Notes under the pieces: model-generated
Database searches by the model: none
What the model saw: the letters and a program-made list of their open reading frames with translations, nothing else
Told to the model about the DNA's origin: nothing
Assembly (NCBI GenBank): GCA_025267735.1
Contig: CM046309.1
Coordinates: 52,768,319 to 52,832,318, forward strand
From: Mactra quadrangularis
Taxonomy: Eukaryota; Mollusca; Bivalvia; Venerida; Mactridae
Reading direction: 5' to 3'
DNA length: 64,000 nucleotides
Shown: positions 38,231 to 52,800 of the stretch, piece by piece
Layout of the letters: each line of letters starts with the position of its first letter
Position numbering within the stretch: position 1 is the first letter of the stretch
Position numbers and translations under genes: made by a program

Positions 38231-38968
38231 AATCACTGTTTATACAGTCACATTCAATTTTTTTCTCTATTATCTTTATTCTGTTCCAATGTGAATAAGT
38301 GTACGTAAACTACGCAAACAAAAGTTTGAAAGTTTGTCAGAATTTGTCTCAGGGGGCAGATGACACCAAGGTCAAAGCTCTAAAACTGCATGGGAAAATA
38401 TTTCCGTAGATAATTTCAATAGCTTGATTGATGATTGTTGATAAAGCAGAAAAAAAATTCTTGCAGAAAAGATCCACTTGTACCGGTAAGAATTAAATGC
38501 AAGCTAAAGGGTATAAAAGTTAAAACAGCATATTTCATAAAGCAAAAAGTTGTATGACTTTGTGTTTATATATATATATACATAATGTTCATCGATAATT
38601 AAGTTTTTATCAAAATCCCAGATCTATTAAATAATACATTGAGAAAATACAACAATATATAAAATAAAAATGCATTAAAAATGAAAAACAATGGCAACTT
38701 CCTTAAATTTCATGAAATAAAAATACAATCAGAAAATTTAAAATGGACAATTTCTTTTTAACATTTAATACACAAAATAAAAATATAATCAGAAAATTTA
38801 AAATGGGCAAATCCCTTATAACATGAAATTTCATGAAATAAAAACACTATCAAAACATTTTAAATGGCCATTACCATATAACAACATGTTTCATGAATGT
38901 GATACAATTTGTATTAGTATCACATTGACCTAAACTTAACTTTGGCAACATTAAATTCATCAGTTCAT

Positions 38969-40106
38969 GATGTAATAACATCAGTGGACACAGTCTAATG
39001 ACATTTTACAGTAATAACATCAGTGGACACAGTCTAATGACATTTTACAGTAATAACATCAGTGGACACAGTCTAATGACATTTTTTACAGTAATAACAT
39101 CAGTGGACACAGTCTAATGACATTTTTACAGTAATAACATCAGTGGACACAGTCTAATAACATTTTTACAGTAATAACATCAGTGGACACAGTCTAATGA
39201 CACTTTTTCCAGTAATAACATCAGTGGACACAGTCTAATGACACTTTTTACAGTAATAACATCAGTGGACACAGTCTAATAACATTTTTACAGTAATAAC
39301 ATCAGTGGACACAGTCTAATGACACTTTTTCCAGTAATAACATCAGTGGACACAGTCTTATGACATTTTTTCCAGTAAAAACATCAGTGGACACAGTCTA
39401 ATGACACTTTTTACAGTAATAACATCAGTGGACATGATCTAATGACACTTTTTACAGTAATAACATTAGTGGACATGGTCTAATGACAACATTGTACAGA
39501 AATAACATCAGTGGAAAAAATCTAATGATTCTTTAAAGGAATAACATCAGTGGATACAGTCTAATAATAGTTTGTACAGTAATAAAATCAGTGAACACAG
39601 TCTAATGATTTTTTTTCTCATTAATAACATCATTGGACACAGTCAAATGACATTTTTCCAGTAATAACATCAGTGGACACAGTCTAATGACATTTTTCCA
39701 GTAATAACATCATTGGACATAGTCTAATGACATTTTTACAGTAATAACATCAGTGGACAAAGTCTAATGACATTTTTTACAGTAACAACATCCGTGGACA
39801 CAGTCTAATGACATTTTTACAGTAATAACATCAGTGGACACAGTCTAATGACATTTTTCCAGTAATAACATCATTGGACACAGTCTAATGACATTTTTCC
39901 AGTAATAACATCAGTGGACACAGTCTAATGACATTTTTTCCAGTAATAACATCCGTGGACACAGTCTAATGACATTTTTACAGTAATAACATCAGTGGAC
40001 ACAGTCTAATGACATTTTTACAGTAATAACATCAGTGGACACAGTCTAATGGCATTTTTTACAGTAATAACATCCACGGACACAGTCTAATGACATTTTT
40101 TAAAAT
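38969..40106 (+). repeat. ~41-bp minisatellite, about 27 copies
   Basis: Unit AGTAATAACATCAGTGGACA CAGTCTAATGACATTTTTAC, mostly 40-43 bp because the T run varies. The centre (39420-39640) is most diverged and both sides are more uniform. It ends 109 bases downstream of the stop codon of the membrane-protein gene, so may be in its 3' UTR. Confidence 0.95.
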
Positions 40107-40214
40107 TTAGAAAATGTAATCAATGTATCAATAACTGAAGCCTAACTACAATCTAGATAAAGTGCAGTAACCCTTAACTTTATATTTTGGGGTTTTTCCA
40201 ACAACGATCATTAA

Positions 40215-40859
40215 TCAAATGTAAAACTTCCCTTTAGGGACTGGGGAATGATCCGAGTCCTCATCTGGACTACTAACAGAAAATGTGGGAGCAGTTGTTT
40301 GTTGTGCAGGGATAGTTTGTTTTCCTTGAGTTAAATTATTATCAGCATTACTACTAGATGTTTTAGTGACCTCATTAACAGACTTAGCTCCCTTAGATTT
40401 AGACTGGTTTTCATTTGAATCTTTGGGTTCTTTTCCTGCATGCTGATCGTGCAGATGTACTGAACCAGTCTTTTGATTTGAATTTCTATCAGAAGACTGA
40501 TTTGAGCTATCTGATGCTTTGATTATGCTGTTTTGGGGGCCAGTGGGTGTGCCCCGTCTAGGTCTACTTCTTACTGTTGTCCCCTGGGACCCTGATCCTG
40601 GTGTACTTGGATTCCTCAACTGGACACTACCTTCCTCTCCAATTGTATCCAGCTGGCCAGATTGGACTGGTTTATATACATTACTGGTTCCCCCATTAAC
40701 CACACCATAATTAGATAAATGATTGACAGGACTGGAACCAGTAAAACCTGATGCAGGTGAGTGAGCAGACGGAGAGTCGTATGCTAATGTGCGATAATTT
40801 TCTGTTGGATGATACATCTGTCTATATTGTTCATCTGTATTAGTACTGAAGGCAGAATT
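40215..40859 (-). CDS. Membrane-protein terminal exon J (low-complexity tail)
   Basis: After acceptor TATATTTTCAG it encodes 214 residues and a TGA at 40217-40215. Start NSAFSTNTDEQYRQMYHPTE, end SDHSPVPKGKFYI. Rich in Ser, Thr, Asn, Gln, Gly and Pro, with a basic RSRPRRGTPTGP patch and many SP/TP sites suited to kinases, so probably a disordered cytosolic tail. Base composition is clearly higher in GC than its flanks. Minisatellites lie on both sides. Confidence 0.88.
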   Translation of the reverse strand, partial: NSAFSTNTDEQYRQMYHPTENYRTLAYDSPSAHSPASGFTGSSPVNHLSNYGVVNGGTSNVYKPVQSGQLDTIGEEGSVQLRNPSTPGSGSQGTTVRSRPRRGTPTGPQNSIIKASDSSNQSSDRNSNQKTGSVHLHDQHAGKEPKDSNENQSKSKGAKSVNEVTKTSSSNADNNLTQGKQTIPAQQTTAPTFSVSSPDEDSDHSPVPKGKFYI

Positions 40860-43800
40860 CTGAAAATATAATAAAAATTTCGTGAAATAAAGTAAATTGT
40901 AGTACATATAGAATAAAATATAGTAAATAAAAGTTATTATACAGTAAAATATAGTAAATCAAAGTTAATATACAGTAAAATATAGTAAATCAAAGTTAAT
41001 ATACAGTAAAATACAGTCAATCAAAGTTAATATACAGTAAAATACAGTCAATCAAAGTTAATATACAGTAAAATACAGTCAATCAAAGTTAATATACAGT
41101 AAAATACAGTCAATCAAAGTTAATATACAGTAAAATACAGTCAATCAAAGTTAATATACAGTAAAATACAGTCAATCAAAGTTAATATACAGTAAAATAC
41201 AGTCAATCAAAGTTTAATATACAGTAAAATAAAGTAAATCAAAGTTTAATATACAGTAAAATAAAGTTAATCAAAGTTAATATACAGTAAAATATAGTAA
41301 ATCAAAGTTAATATACAGTAAAAAATAAAGTTAATCAAAGTTAATATACAGTAAAATATAGTAAATCAAAGTTAGAGGTATCCTTCGCTATTGACATTAA
41401 GGTAAACTTTTTATGCAAAGGCCCATCAAATGATTTCCCAAATTACAATTAGCATGTTTGCTTTACACCCTGGTCTCATTAGGGATTAATACTTGGATAT
41501 GTTGAAAATTTCTTCTTTAAAAACACAATTCATGAACATATTTTCTGTGTCAAACCAGGAAAAGTAATTCACAAGGAACTAATTTATGGTAAAAATCAAA
41601 TTAAAAGTATGTTTGGGTCGGAGACAAGCCTAAAAAAGAAAATATACACCAAAAATAACAACACAACAACTATAGGCTTTTAAAAACCAAATACAATACA
41701 AAATAAGTCTGTTTCAGGGATTAAAGAGTAATAACCCTACCCCCCCCCCCAAGTAGGCTATCATATTGATCATTCTCCCCTAGTGACAGTCAGAGCTAAT
41801 ATATTAAGTTTGGTGAAGATCTGATATAACTTGTTTTACTAGTAAAATAAACAAGTGACATGCCCAGTAAACTTCCAGCAATGAAGTTTTAAATATAATA
41901 ATAACCCACCTAGGACTGACAAATAAACAGTAAAACAAATGTAATAATTTCTTCATTTTTTTCAGGCCATTTTGAGGCCAAAATTGGGAACCAATTTTCT
42001 TGGCAAAAAAAAACAATGTATTTTTTTCTGTCCTATATCAAAATTTCCATGCCCTTGAATTTTTTTGAAGCATGTTGATGGCATTTTACTAGCTTGTGAG
42101 TCAACCAACGACTCCAGGATTGAAACAAGGCAAATCAGACAGAGAGAAAGATGTTTCTTAATCAGTTTTCAAGTTACAAGAGAGACATATCCCTCACATT
42201 TTACGTCAATTTCTCCTTATTCCATTTTTGTCACTACTTTCCCTAATAAATCCGCCCCTTCTCCTTTCCCCAAAATTATTTTTACCTTCACCCTCCATAA
42301 GGGAAAAAAACTATGAACTAAACCCATAATGACAATTTGACAAGCATAACTCCAAAGATATGAACAACTACACAAGTCTACTGATCGAGGGGTCATAGGT
42401 ATGTGGAGCTTGGTCATAAAATAAATTTCTACGGCCATTCACCCTCCTACCACCAGGGCTCGCGCTGCCGATCGCCATTTGAGCCATTGGCGACAATTTA
42501 TAAAATTTGGCTCAAAAAAATCAAATTTGGCGAAAATCGTTAAAAATCGTATTTTCGCCAAATCAAAACCCGGATGTGCGTTGTCTCATAATTTATCATC
42601 TCAAGTCTTGTGTCAGGCTCTAAAATCGATAATTGGCTATCATTCACACTAGGTGTTCGCGTATACAATCAACAAATTGACACTTTTATGATCCAATAAT
42701 TATAAATTACGTAATACACCTTGATCAATTAAACCCATATCGGGTCGTGTTTAACGCCCGTATTGGCAGTACAATCTCCGTAATAGTGATCGTTTTTTGT
42801 TTTAAAAGAAATCAATTGGCAGCAAATTTCGACTTTTTGTGCGTGCATAGAACATGTATACAACTTGTAAAATAATATTTACAAAAAGTTCGGTAGCAGA
42901 AACAAATAATTTGATGAAAATGAATTTCTTAAGATCTATTCTTTTAAAACAAAGAAAGGTCAAAATTGATGACATTATAAACACGTTTTCCAAAAATAAC
43001 AAGGTCACATTGCACTTTCTATTTTTAACAAAGCTAACATTATTACACATCAAGTTTGCAAAGGGTAATTAAAAAATTAGCTGGTAAGTAGGATAATTAT
43101 CACAATCAATTCTAAATAATTGTGAAAATTTCACAGTTTTAAATGTATAACATTTAGTCTGATAGGCCTTATTATTTGCGGTTTTTTTTAACCGTTGATT
43201 GATCGTATTATCAACAAGTATCTTTTTTGTGTTATGATTCTGCCAAGAACGTGCCCTTGCGTCATTGCCGCGCAAGAGCCGAATGTCGCATAATTATTTA
43301 AAAAAAACATGCGCTATCGTCGCGTCAAAATTCAATAAGCGAAATTCGTATTTGCAAGCGTTTTTAATAAACACAAATTTGATTGTTCGTTTACAACCCA
43401 ATAATCAAATGAATAGGACAACTAGATAAAATGCTTGTGGACGTACAGAACCTACGTCGTTCTACGTTATTTCACCGAGAGTCTAAATCATTTTCGTGGG
43501 GTCGCGAAAATACGTTACAATTGCATTTTCACATGTAAATTTCTTTTTCATCATCAATAATGTACACTGCTATATAAGAATACAAGTACATTAGTTAATT
43601 TTACTAGAAATTCATGTTATGTCTGAATTGTTAACAAAATTAATAATAATGTCAGTTATGTTTATCTCAATCATTGGCATTGGTTCTATCAATTTTAACC
43701 ATTCTTGTTTTAATGCTTATGTATAGTACAAATCAAAGAGCACAAAACATGCTGATAGTGGGGATCAAAAGGTGCTGTATTATCTGATTATATCTATAAC

Positions 43801-46800
43801 ATTTTGGCTTTCAACTGACATGTGAAAGGGCTTCAGTGCACAAAATGCTATTATAACATATAGAAATATGCTGTCCTAAATAGACAAAAAGCATAGAATT
43901 ATCTATCAAAGATTTAAGTAAATAACAAAGTCATTGCCATTGAACATGTATTTTCATAGAGAACTAGGTATGTTAAGCTATTCATATCATCATCCAATGA
44001 GACAAGAAAAAGCTCCTATTCAAGTTCTTTGTTGCGACTAAATTTTTTGTCGCGACTTAATTTTGTCGCGATTTCATATTTTGTCGCAAAAATTGGCTCA
44101 AAGAAAAAAAAAGCCAGAGCTAGCCCTGTACCACTGATTCTAAATCATGTAGGGCAGTAGTCAGTCACTGACGGAAGAATGCGCCTAGTAGTTTGTTTAC
44201 AGCTAAATCCAGAGATTTAGCCTTTCCAGCAAGAGTGAGTAGGTTGACTGACCGCCATTATATGACCTTTACAATGTGTTCTACAGCATTAAACCCAACA
44301 ATAAAAAAACCAACAAACATTCACAAATCACAATAAATCTCATTCAACCAAGCAGGAAGCACAACAGAAACTATGTGTGCATTAAAATGAAGTTTTAAAA
44401 TGTTTAAGTGAGATGTGAGTGTATAATAATACCGTCTGTATCCTGTTGTTTCATCATTAATTCAGAGTGAAAAAGAAACGAAACACAAGTTGTACAATAC
44501 TGCATACAACATAACATAGTTAAAGACAAACATAAGAAACATTGATATTGATTCAACCAGTGATTGTCTATACATTAATATCACATAGCTGGGTTATTTT
44601 GTTAGCTTAAACATTTCAGTTGTTTGTCATTACACATTCAGCATCAACTGGATTACAACAATGCTAATGTAAATGCTATATTTATATGTCATAATTTATT
44701 ATTAAAATGTTATTATTCAAATATGTATACATATCTATATTACACCTTGTTTTTTGTCAGGTAAAAATCACAATTCCTGTACATAGTATTTTAAATAATT
44801 TGAAGCTCTCCATTTTGGAGGTGAATCCTCTTTTTTGAGAGTCACATTTTGAAAATCTCCATTTTGAAGAGTACTTGACTCAAAATAATCATGAAGTTGA
44901 GTTACTATGATACAGTGTACAGACTGTTTGACTTGACTTTAAAGTTTTTATACAAAAGTTTGAGTTGTTTCTTTGTTCTTCATGTTGTATTTACATAAAA
45001 TGCCAAACAAGTGATTCCTAATCAGACAAGTTTGTGTTAATACAGCATCTATGTAAAGATAATATTTGGCTAACAGACATAAAGACATTTTTCACTTTTA
45101 TAGAACAGTGTATTTAGGCAATAAGACCAGCTTGATTATTGCAAATCATGTGATTTTTTGTAACTCTTCAAGTCCAAATTGCTCAATTTGAGAAAAAAAT
45201 GTTCCCCATTTTAAGACAATCCTACAATAAATATCATCTATTTTGTTGGTCTTATAAAAAAAAACTCATATGTAGTATTGTATAATAAGAACAAAGTAGG
45301 GCAACTTGATACAGTCAAATGTTTTCAAACTGTAAGACATCACACTATGTACAATATGTATATATAAAACAGTGTCTATATAAACAATACATTTATATCT
45401 AGTGTCAAATTAAACACATTAATATTCAATGAGTCAATGCAAAACTACTCTATTACTTAATTCAATCTTTCCTTCTTTACATGTAATTAAATTCATTTTG
45501 GACTGACCCATGGAATATGTTTACATACAAAACACACTAAGAAATTACCATTACAGCAATCAACAGTTAAACATGAACTAATATTTTATATCTTATAGTT
45601 TTAATTATTTGTTAAATAATTATCATACGGTATAAAAGCTTCAATAACATCAAAATAAAAACAAAAAGAAATATGGTTTTTCGTCAAATAAGTCAACTTT
45701 GGGTCTGGTTTTGACAGTCATTTGCAATTTGAAAGTACTACTCGCCTGATCGGACAAGTTTTAAGAAATCTTAAATACCCTCCAAACACAGGGAACTAGG
45801 AATCATTTATGTCTCTCGCCAAACAGGTAGGAACACTCGCCATTTCTATTAAAATTAAAATGTTCAGTAGGATAGTTTTGATAGATTTTAATATTCATGT
45901 TAAGATCAGGGATACATTAGGGAAATTAAGGTAAAGTATACACTAGCAAGTTAAACATGCATTAAGTAGCAAAGGTTCGTAAATCAATCTGTGTATTGCT
46001 TTACCTTACGGCGAACCGGTTCCTCTCGCGACAGGGTCCACAAACCCAAGCCCTACTGAAGTCAATTCAAAATTCCCTGTTTATAGTTATTGTTGTTAAT
46101 TTTTTTAGTGTGACAAACTAGAACCTCCCTAGGATAATATTTATGTTGAGATATAACCCGTAGCAATGATGTCAAATAAAAACACATGCTTGCAGTAACT
46201 TTGGGGCTGGTTTTGATAGTTGTCTGCATAGATACTTGACTTCTTTACATTATGTTTGTTGATGTTTCTCTAAGATATTAAACTATGGATTATTAACTAG
46301 AACATCCTCTGTATAGCATTTATGTTGAAATACAACTCATAGCAATGGAGTCAAATAAAAACACATGCTGACACTAAACTCTTTATTAAATTTTCAGCTC
46401 AAGACCGGTGTTTAGAATAAGGCATAATGTGAGCATCTTATTTTCATTTAAAAAATTCTGATGAAGGCTCTTGAGTCGAAAATTTATTAAAGAGTTTTGT
46501 ACTAAATATATGTATATGATTTTTCTTCCCTTTAGATGAATATTACAGGGATACATGCTGGCAGCAACTTTGACCACAAAAGTCAAGATATATTGATAGA
46601 TAATATAAATAACTCACCCCATCATCTGTTAGAGCTGGAATCAAGTCATCAGTTTCCACAGTAACTTGTGGTGTTGGTTGGAATACAAATAACATAACCC
46701 ATATAGGTAGTAGTAGCTTAGCAACCTGGAGAAATACAGTAAAATAGTGTTTAATTTGATTAAAATGGCAGTGACTCATACATTATCCCTGATGATTTAA

Positions 46801-49800
46801 ATACTTACTACAGTACATCCTAACTCACTGTAGATAAAATAGTTACATGTATCTATTTAAATCAGTGAGGTTAATGTATGCGTCATTGACTGTTAAAAAA
46901 AATTAACCTATAACATTAGCCATGAATAAAGCATTTGGTTTGGTTTTAGTAAAGATTATTCTTATTAAAAGCAGAATAGCAGGACTCTGTTCTTTGTCTC
47001 TACCCTCTGTCCTTTATTTGCTTATTGCCCTACGCTATATAACAAGACAGATACAAGATACAAACTTTTATTTATAGTCGTATTATATATAACATTTAAC
47101 ATTAGCTATAAATAGCTATTAGCCCACAGTTAGTTACCTTTTCACATCAATGCTATGATGTGACCCATCCCTTCAGTCATAAATATTGTGGAGCATTTTT
47201 ATATTTCTATAAATAACAAAATATGCTATCACAAGTGATAATTCTAGACCTTAGAATAGGTATATTTATGATTGTTACAAATTAAGGTTAAGTAATTTCT
47301 ATAAAACACTGAATTCTTACGTCGCCCACTCATATCTGGTGTAACATAAAACTAACAAAGAGAAGGTCTAACCTATCTATTAACAAAAGATCTTACCATA
47401 AATGAGAAATATATAACTGAGAATAGTTGCTGAGTATGTCTCTGAAATAGAACAATTTACAGGAAATTTAACATAACAATCATAAACAAGTAAATCTGTG
47501 AGCTAATGCTCACTAGTGATACCCCCGCAAAAATCTAAAAATATGGGACAAACAGGAAGTAGATGAGCAAGGAGCATGAAATCGCTTTACACCACATGGG
47601 ACTATGGTATGAAGCAATATGCCAAGTATTAGGCTGCTGCATGTTATAGTTGCTGAGAAAACTGCGACAGAAATTTTGTAACGGACGGACGGACAGACAA
47701 GGGTAAAACAGTATACCCCCCTCTTCTTCGAAGCGGGGGTATAAAAATGTCTGGTCTACTTTTTGCTGCAATTTTCATGTTCATTTGGTAGCACACAAGT
47801 CTACTAATTAAGGGTTTGTAGGTTGGATTCCATGGCGGGGCATGTTTACATGGAGTCATAAAAAAATTTCTACAGTCATTCTCCCTCATACCACAGATTC
47901 TAAATCATGAAGAGCAGTTGTCAGTCACTGATGAAAGTATGCATCCAGTAACTTGTTAACAGCTACATCCAGAAAACAGTGAATAGACTGACTTACAGCC
48001 ATATACATACAGACCTATACAATGTTTTGCTACCATGTTAAACCCTATCAAAACATAAGTTTTTGGTGAGATTTTTCGCCAAGTGAATAGTGGATTACAA
48101 ATCATATTTAGTGACAGAAGAATAAAAATGACTTTATCTTTAAAATTAATAACAGATTTTATATAAATCAAAGATTTGAGATCATGGGTTTAGCACAAAA
48201 CAGTCGTAACTCACTCTTTGCTTATATTGACTTACGACTGTTTTCCACTAAACCCATGAGATGTATCTTTACCAGAGTACAAGTAACCTTCACAGACCGA
48301 AGTATATAAGAGCACAAATAACAACTTACAAATATAGCACTGCATCCATTGTCTCTATCACCAACTGTAATAAATATATAAATGGTTATAAATATACTTT
48401 AGATGATTTCTTTAATGTTTTACAATGAAATCTGGTGTTTTCGAATAAAACAAGTAAATCTGTGAGCTAATGCTCACTAGTGATACACCCGCAAAAATCT
48501 AAAAATATGCGACAAACAGGAAGTAGATGAGCAAGGAGCATGAAATCGCTTTACACCACATGGGACTATGGGATGAAGCAATATGCAAAGTATTAGGCTG
48601 CTGCATGTTATAGTTGCTGAGAAAAATGCAACGGAAATTTTGTAACGGATGGACGGACCGACGCACGCACGGACAAGGGTAAAACAGTATACCCCCCTCT
48701 TCTTCGAAGCGAGGGTATAATTATAAAATATTCATTGTAGTGATAATATAATGGTGAAATAAAGTTAGCTTAGGTGTCATCTCAGATAAAAATGACATTG
48801 CATTATTGAAAAATATCTCTAACAAAAAAAAACACTAAAGAGTTTGAAACAGAATATTCAACAAGTTTAGAGTTAGATTTTTTTCATTTTAACATGCTAG
48901 CTCAGAAATGACATTTTCACAGTGGCTAAGCAACTCTTGATAACATGTTTTCTGAGCATACATGGTGAAATAAAAATCACCTTACACCCTAGTCCTAATT
49001 ATAAGATCCTACGTAACTCTTTTATCATTTGGACATTTTTCTGTTACGTAGGGTCTTAACGGATTGCTTCAAAAACGCATAGCAAAAATTTTAGTGTACA
49101 GACATCAATTCAGGTCTGAACGTTCTACTCGTTTAAATTCGAAATTTTTGCAATAAAACGATACACCAATGGAAAGATAAACAAAAAATACACATGATAG
49201 AAGAAAATTATTTCAAATTCTAACCTTAGACAGTCGAATCATCCATTTAAAATCTTTTATTAACGAGTACTTTCAGTTTGTGACAATAACCGTGCAATAA
49301 AAGCCAAGGCAATCTGAATTTAAATTGGGTCACGTTATTTGTAAGAATTGATTTTGAACAAATTTATATGGCATGCTATTGACTGTTGGCAGCAAGAACG
49401 ACAACACTTTAATTACCGGCAAGAATTCAGTTTAATAATGGCGGTGAACGGCGACAACCCTGGATAGCAGTAAAAGTAAATAGTGTTTCTTTAAGCGAAA
49501 AACCCGATTATTATCTTTTGATTTATGGGAAGAATAAAAGTAAACTTTTATCCATCGTTTGGTGCTAATTTGACCCACATTCATTTACTTTTTGAAAAAA
49601 ATATTTTGCTATGCGTTTTTGAAGCAATCCGTTAAGACCCTACATAACAGAAGAACGTCAGTATAATAAAACAGTTATGTAGGGTCTTATTATTAGGACT
49701 ACTTACACCCAAGTCAAGAAATATCCTCTATATTTGTATAGTCAATACAAAATAAGAAACATGACACAATTTCACATCACAAATGATCAATCCAGATAGT

Positions 49801-52800
49801 GTTTTACTTTAACTGATATTAAGTATCAAAGATTGGTTTGTTCAGATCTCATAAGTTACTCATACATACCTATTCTCAATGTTAAATCATAAAGTACACC
49901 AATTAATGCAGATATCTCAAATACAACAACAATACTGAAATATACATAATATAGAATATTGATGGGTCAGCTAAAAACTAGTCTAGATCCTTCTTTATTT
50001 ATATCTAGTAACACTAGTTTTAATCAACAAATTTATAGAAATTTAAAAGGAATTATGAAAGGCACAAGAATAGAATCGAGAAGAATAAAAATATCTTTAT
50101 TTTGAGTCCGTACATATACATAATAAATAACAAAGGCTCTAGGGAACTTTTAAATCTACTATAAAATAACATAATGTAAAAAAAATCAACAAAAATAATT
50201 ATTATTTTATAACATTATAATAAATACATACAACATTATTTTCACAGTCAATAATACTTTAAATAAAATAAAATTGTTACTGAAAGTTTTATATGCATAG
50301 CATTCTTGCAGACATGGTAAAATTGCACTTAATAAATGTATTAGTTAAATAAATAAATAGATAATTTAAGTAAAAATTTAAACAAAATAATGAATATTAT
50401 TGAAATAAAAAAATCATAAAGTAAATCTGTGAGCTAATGCTCACTAGTGATACCCCCGCAAAAATCTAAAAATATGCGACAAACAGGAAGTAGATGAGCA
50501 AGGAGCATGAAATCGCTTTACACCACATGGGACGAAGCAATATGCATTTTAGTATTAGGCTGCTGCATATTATAGTTGCCGAGAAAACTGCGACGGAAAT
50601 TTTGTAACGGACGGACGGACAAGGGTAAAACAGTATACCCCCCTCTTCTTCGAAGCAGGGGTATAATAAACGAATGGATTATTTACAAATTGCACTGTAG
50701 ACATGAAATGATACCTACCACCATAGATCTCTCTTCTGTGATCTCCTCACAGAGTCCAGTGTACTTATTTCATTTAATCTACGTGTTATATAAAATCCTG
50801 CCACACAGAATAGTTGTACTATGATAAACTCAGCTGATGACATCATTATCCAATATGGTTCTATAATTATAAAATAAATGAAAATATCATAACAAAAGTT
50901 CAATTAAAATGAAAGAATAATTAAGTTCTACTAATTGGACCATTAAAATTAATGATCTTCATGTCAGAATGATTGTAATATAGGGGCTTTATCTTCTTAA
51001 ATTAATCATTTGGCATTTTGTAGTCAATTGAAAATTAACCTGTTTTTCAAAACCGAGATTTAAAACTAAAATCCACATTGTTGGTCCATTGCTTGGTTGC
51101 TAGAAGGAACAAAAATAATTAAACATATATTTGTGTCACATTGATATCTGACAAAAAAAATACTATATACAAACAACAACTCAGGAATATTCACACAAAG
51201 TAATGGTCACAAGGTGTGACAAATACTCAAACAACAGACTCTTGAAATCTGCCATTTCACGATTTCTAGAAATAACAATTTCTTGAAGTTTTTTGCCGAT
51301 TCAATGTCCCTTTGTAGAATCCTATTTCAAGTATAAACTTACGGAAACATTCCACGGCTGTATCTTGTACATTGACACAACCTAATACTGCTACAGTAGT
51401 AAAATAGAATGATGCGATGGCAAGAAATGGTAGTAAAAATCTGAAAATATATATTAATAGAAAAATACAACTATACTGAATACCATAAATCATGTAATAC
51501 AGGGGCGGATACAAAATAGGGCTGCCTGGGGGGGCTGGCAGACCCAACTTGGGGTGGGTACGGGAGAGGTATCCCCTCCCGTTGGTGGGGTTACGGGGGT
51601 TTCCCCCGGAAATTTTGAAAAATGAAGGTCTAAAATCGAGCCTTCTGGTGCATTTTTATTGCACAGATTAAACTTTTAACTGGTCAACACGCATTTTTAG
51701 GGCCTTAAAATTGGTTATTTTTCTGGATTTAATATTATTTAGACTAAAAACAGGATTTTATTTAAATCCAATTCTGTATCTTAACTATGTATCAAAAATG
51801 TTATAATTTATTTGCTTCAACATTCGATAAAATAGAACAATGATTAAACTTGTACCAAAAATAATTGATACTTGTAAACTTAAGTTTGTTTTAAAGTGGG
51901 ATGAAAATAAGTAATACGTAAAATTTATTAGATGGAAAATGAATCTATTTTAAGATAAACCAGAAAAAACTTAATTCTAAAGCAGTCCAAACACATCTCT
52001 CAGATCAGTCAATCAACAACACCGTTCTAATGGTCCTGTTAGTCAAGCCAGTGACATAGATCTATATCTCTGGTCAAGCATGAACAACTTGTTAATCGAT
52101 AATTACACTCTCAACAAAGCCCCCAGGCAAGAGATTAACAACCGGATGGTAGCAATTAACTGCTTTGATAACGGACACACTACGGACCTTAAATGCATTA
52201 GAGTATATCAGCTCAGCTGGAAAACGTATCTCTGGGCTGAGATGGGGGGGCTGCAGCCCTTTAGCCCGGGCCTAAATCCGCGGCTGTAATACAACTGGGC
52301 TATGATAGGTCCACCTGCCAAAATCCTGTACCTAGTGAATATTGATTTTAGCTACTGAAATATACTGAAAATAACTAATAACTTATTTTATATTATTGGG
52401 CTAGTTGACAATTTGACAAATGTTACAGATCAGGCATGTGCTTGTAAAATTTTATGAAGAAGTTTCTTGCTTAATAATGTAACAAGGTGGGTCTTCAACA
52501 AATATTTGGCTAACCAATGATAACCGGTCCAATGTTGTAACCAATCAGCAACATTGGACTGGTTATCATAGCTTGCTCTCTAAATAATAAAGAAGATTTA
52601 TAGAATATACAGAATTCACCAACCTTTTAGTCCACATTTCTCGTCTTAATGCCCTAGTAGCTAATGTCCAATAAAAATGACACATAACAAGAAATTGTGA
52701 CAATTTAAGCCATTGTAAAGCAAAATCTATCTGTACATATAATGACAAAACCCAATGTACACCTCTGAAATATAGATGAATAAATACAGTCAAAATTGGG

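Noticed and set aside
38969..40106. Regular ~41-bp repeats as a CRISPR array
   Set aside because: The whole unit is repeated with no unique spacers, the genome is eukaryotic, and no cas-like genes are present; it is a minisatellite.
40519..40710. 63-codon + strand frame
   Set aside because: Antisense shadow of the terminal exon of the membrane-protein gene.
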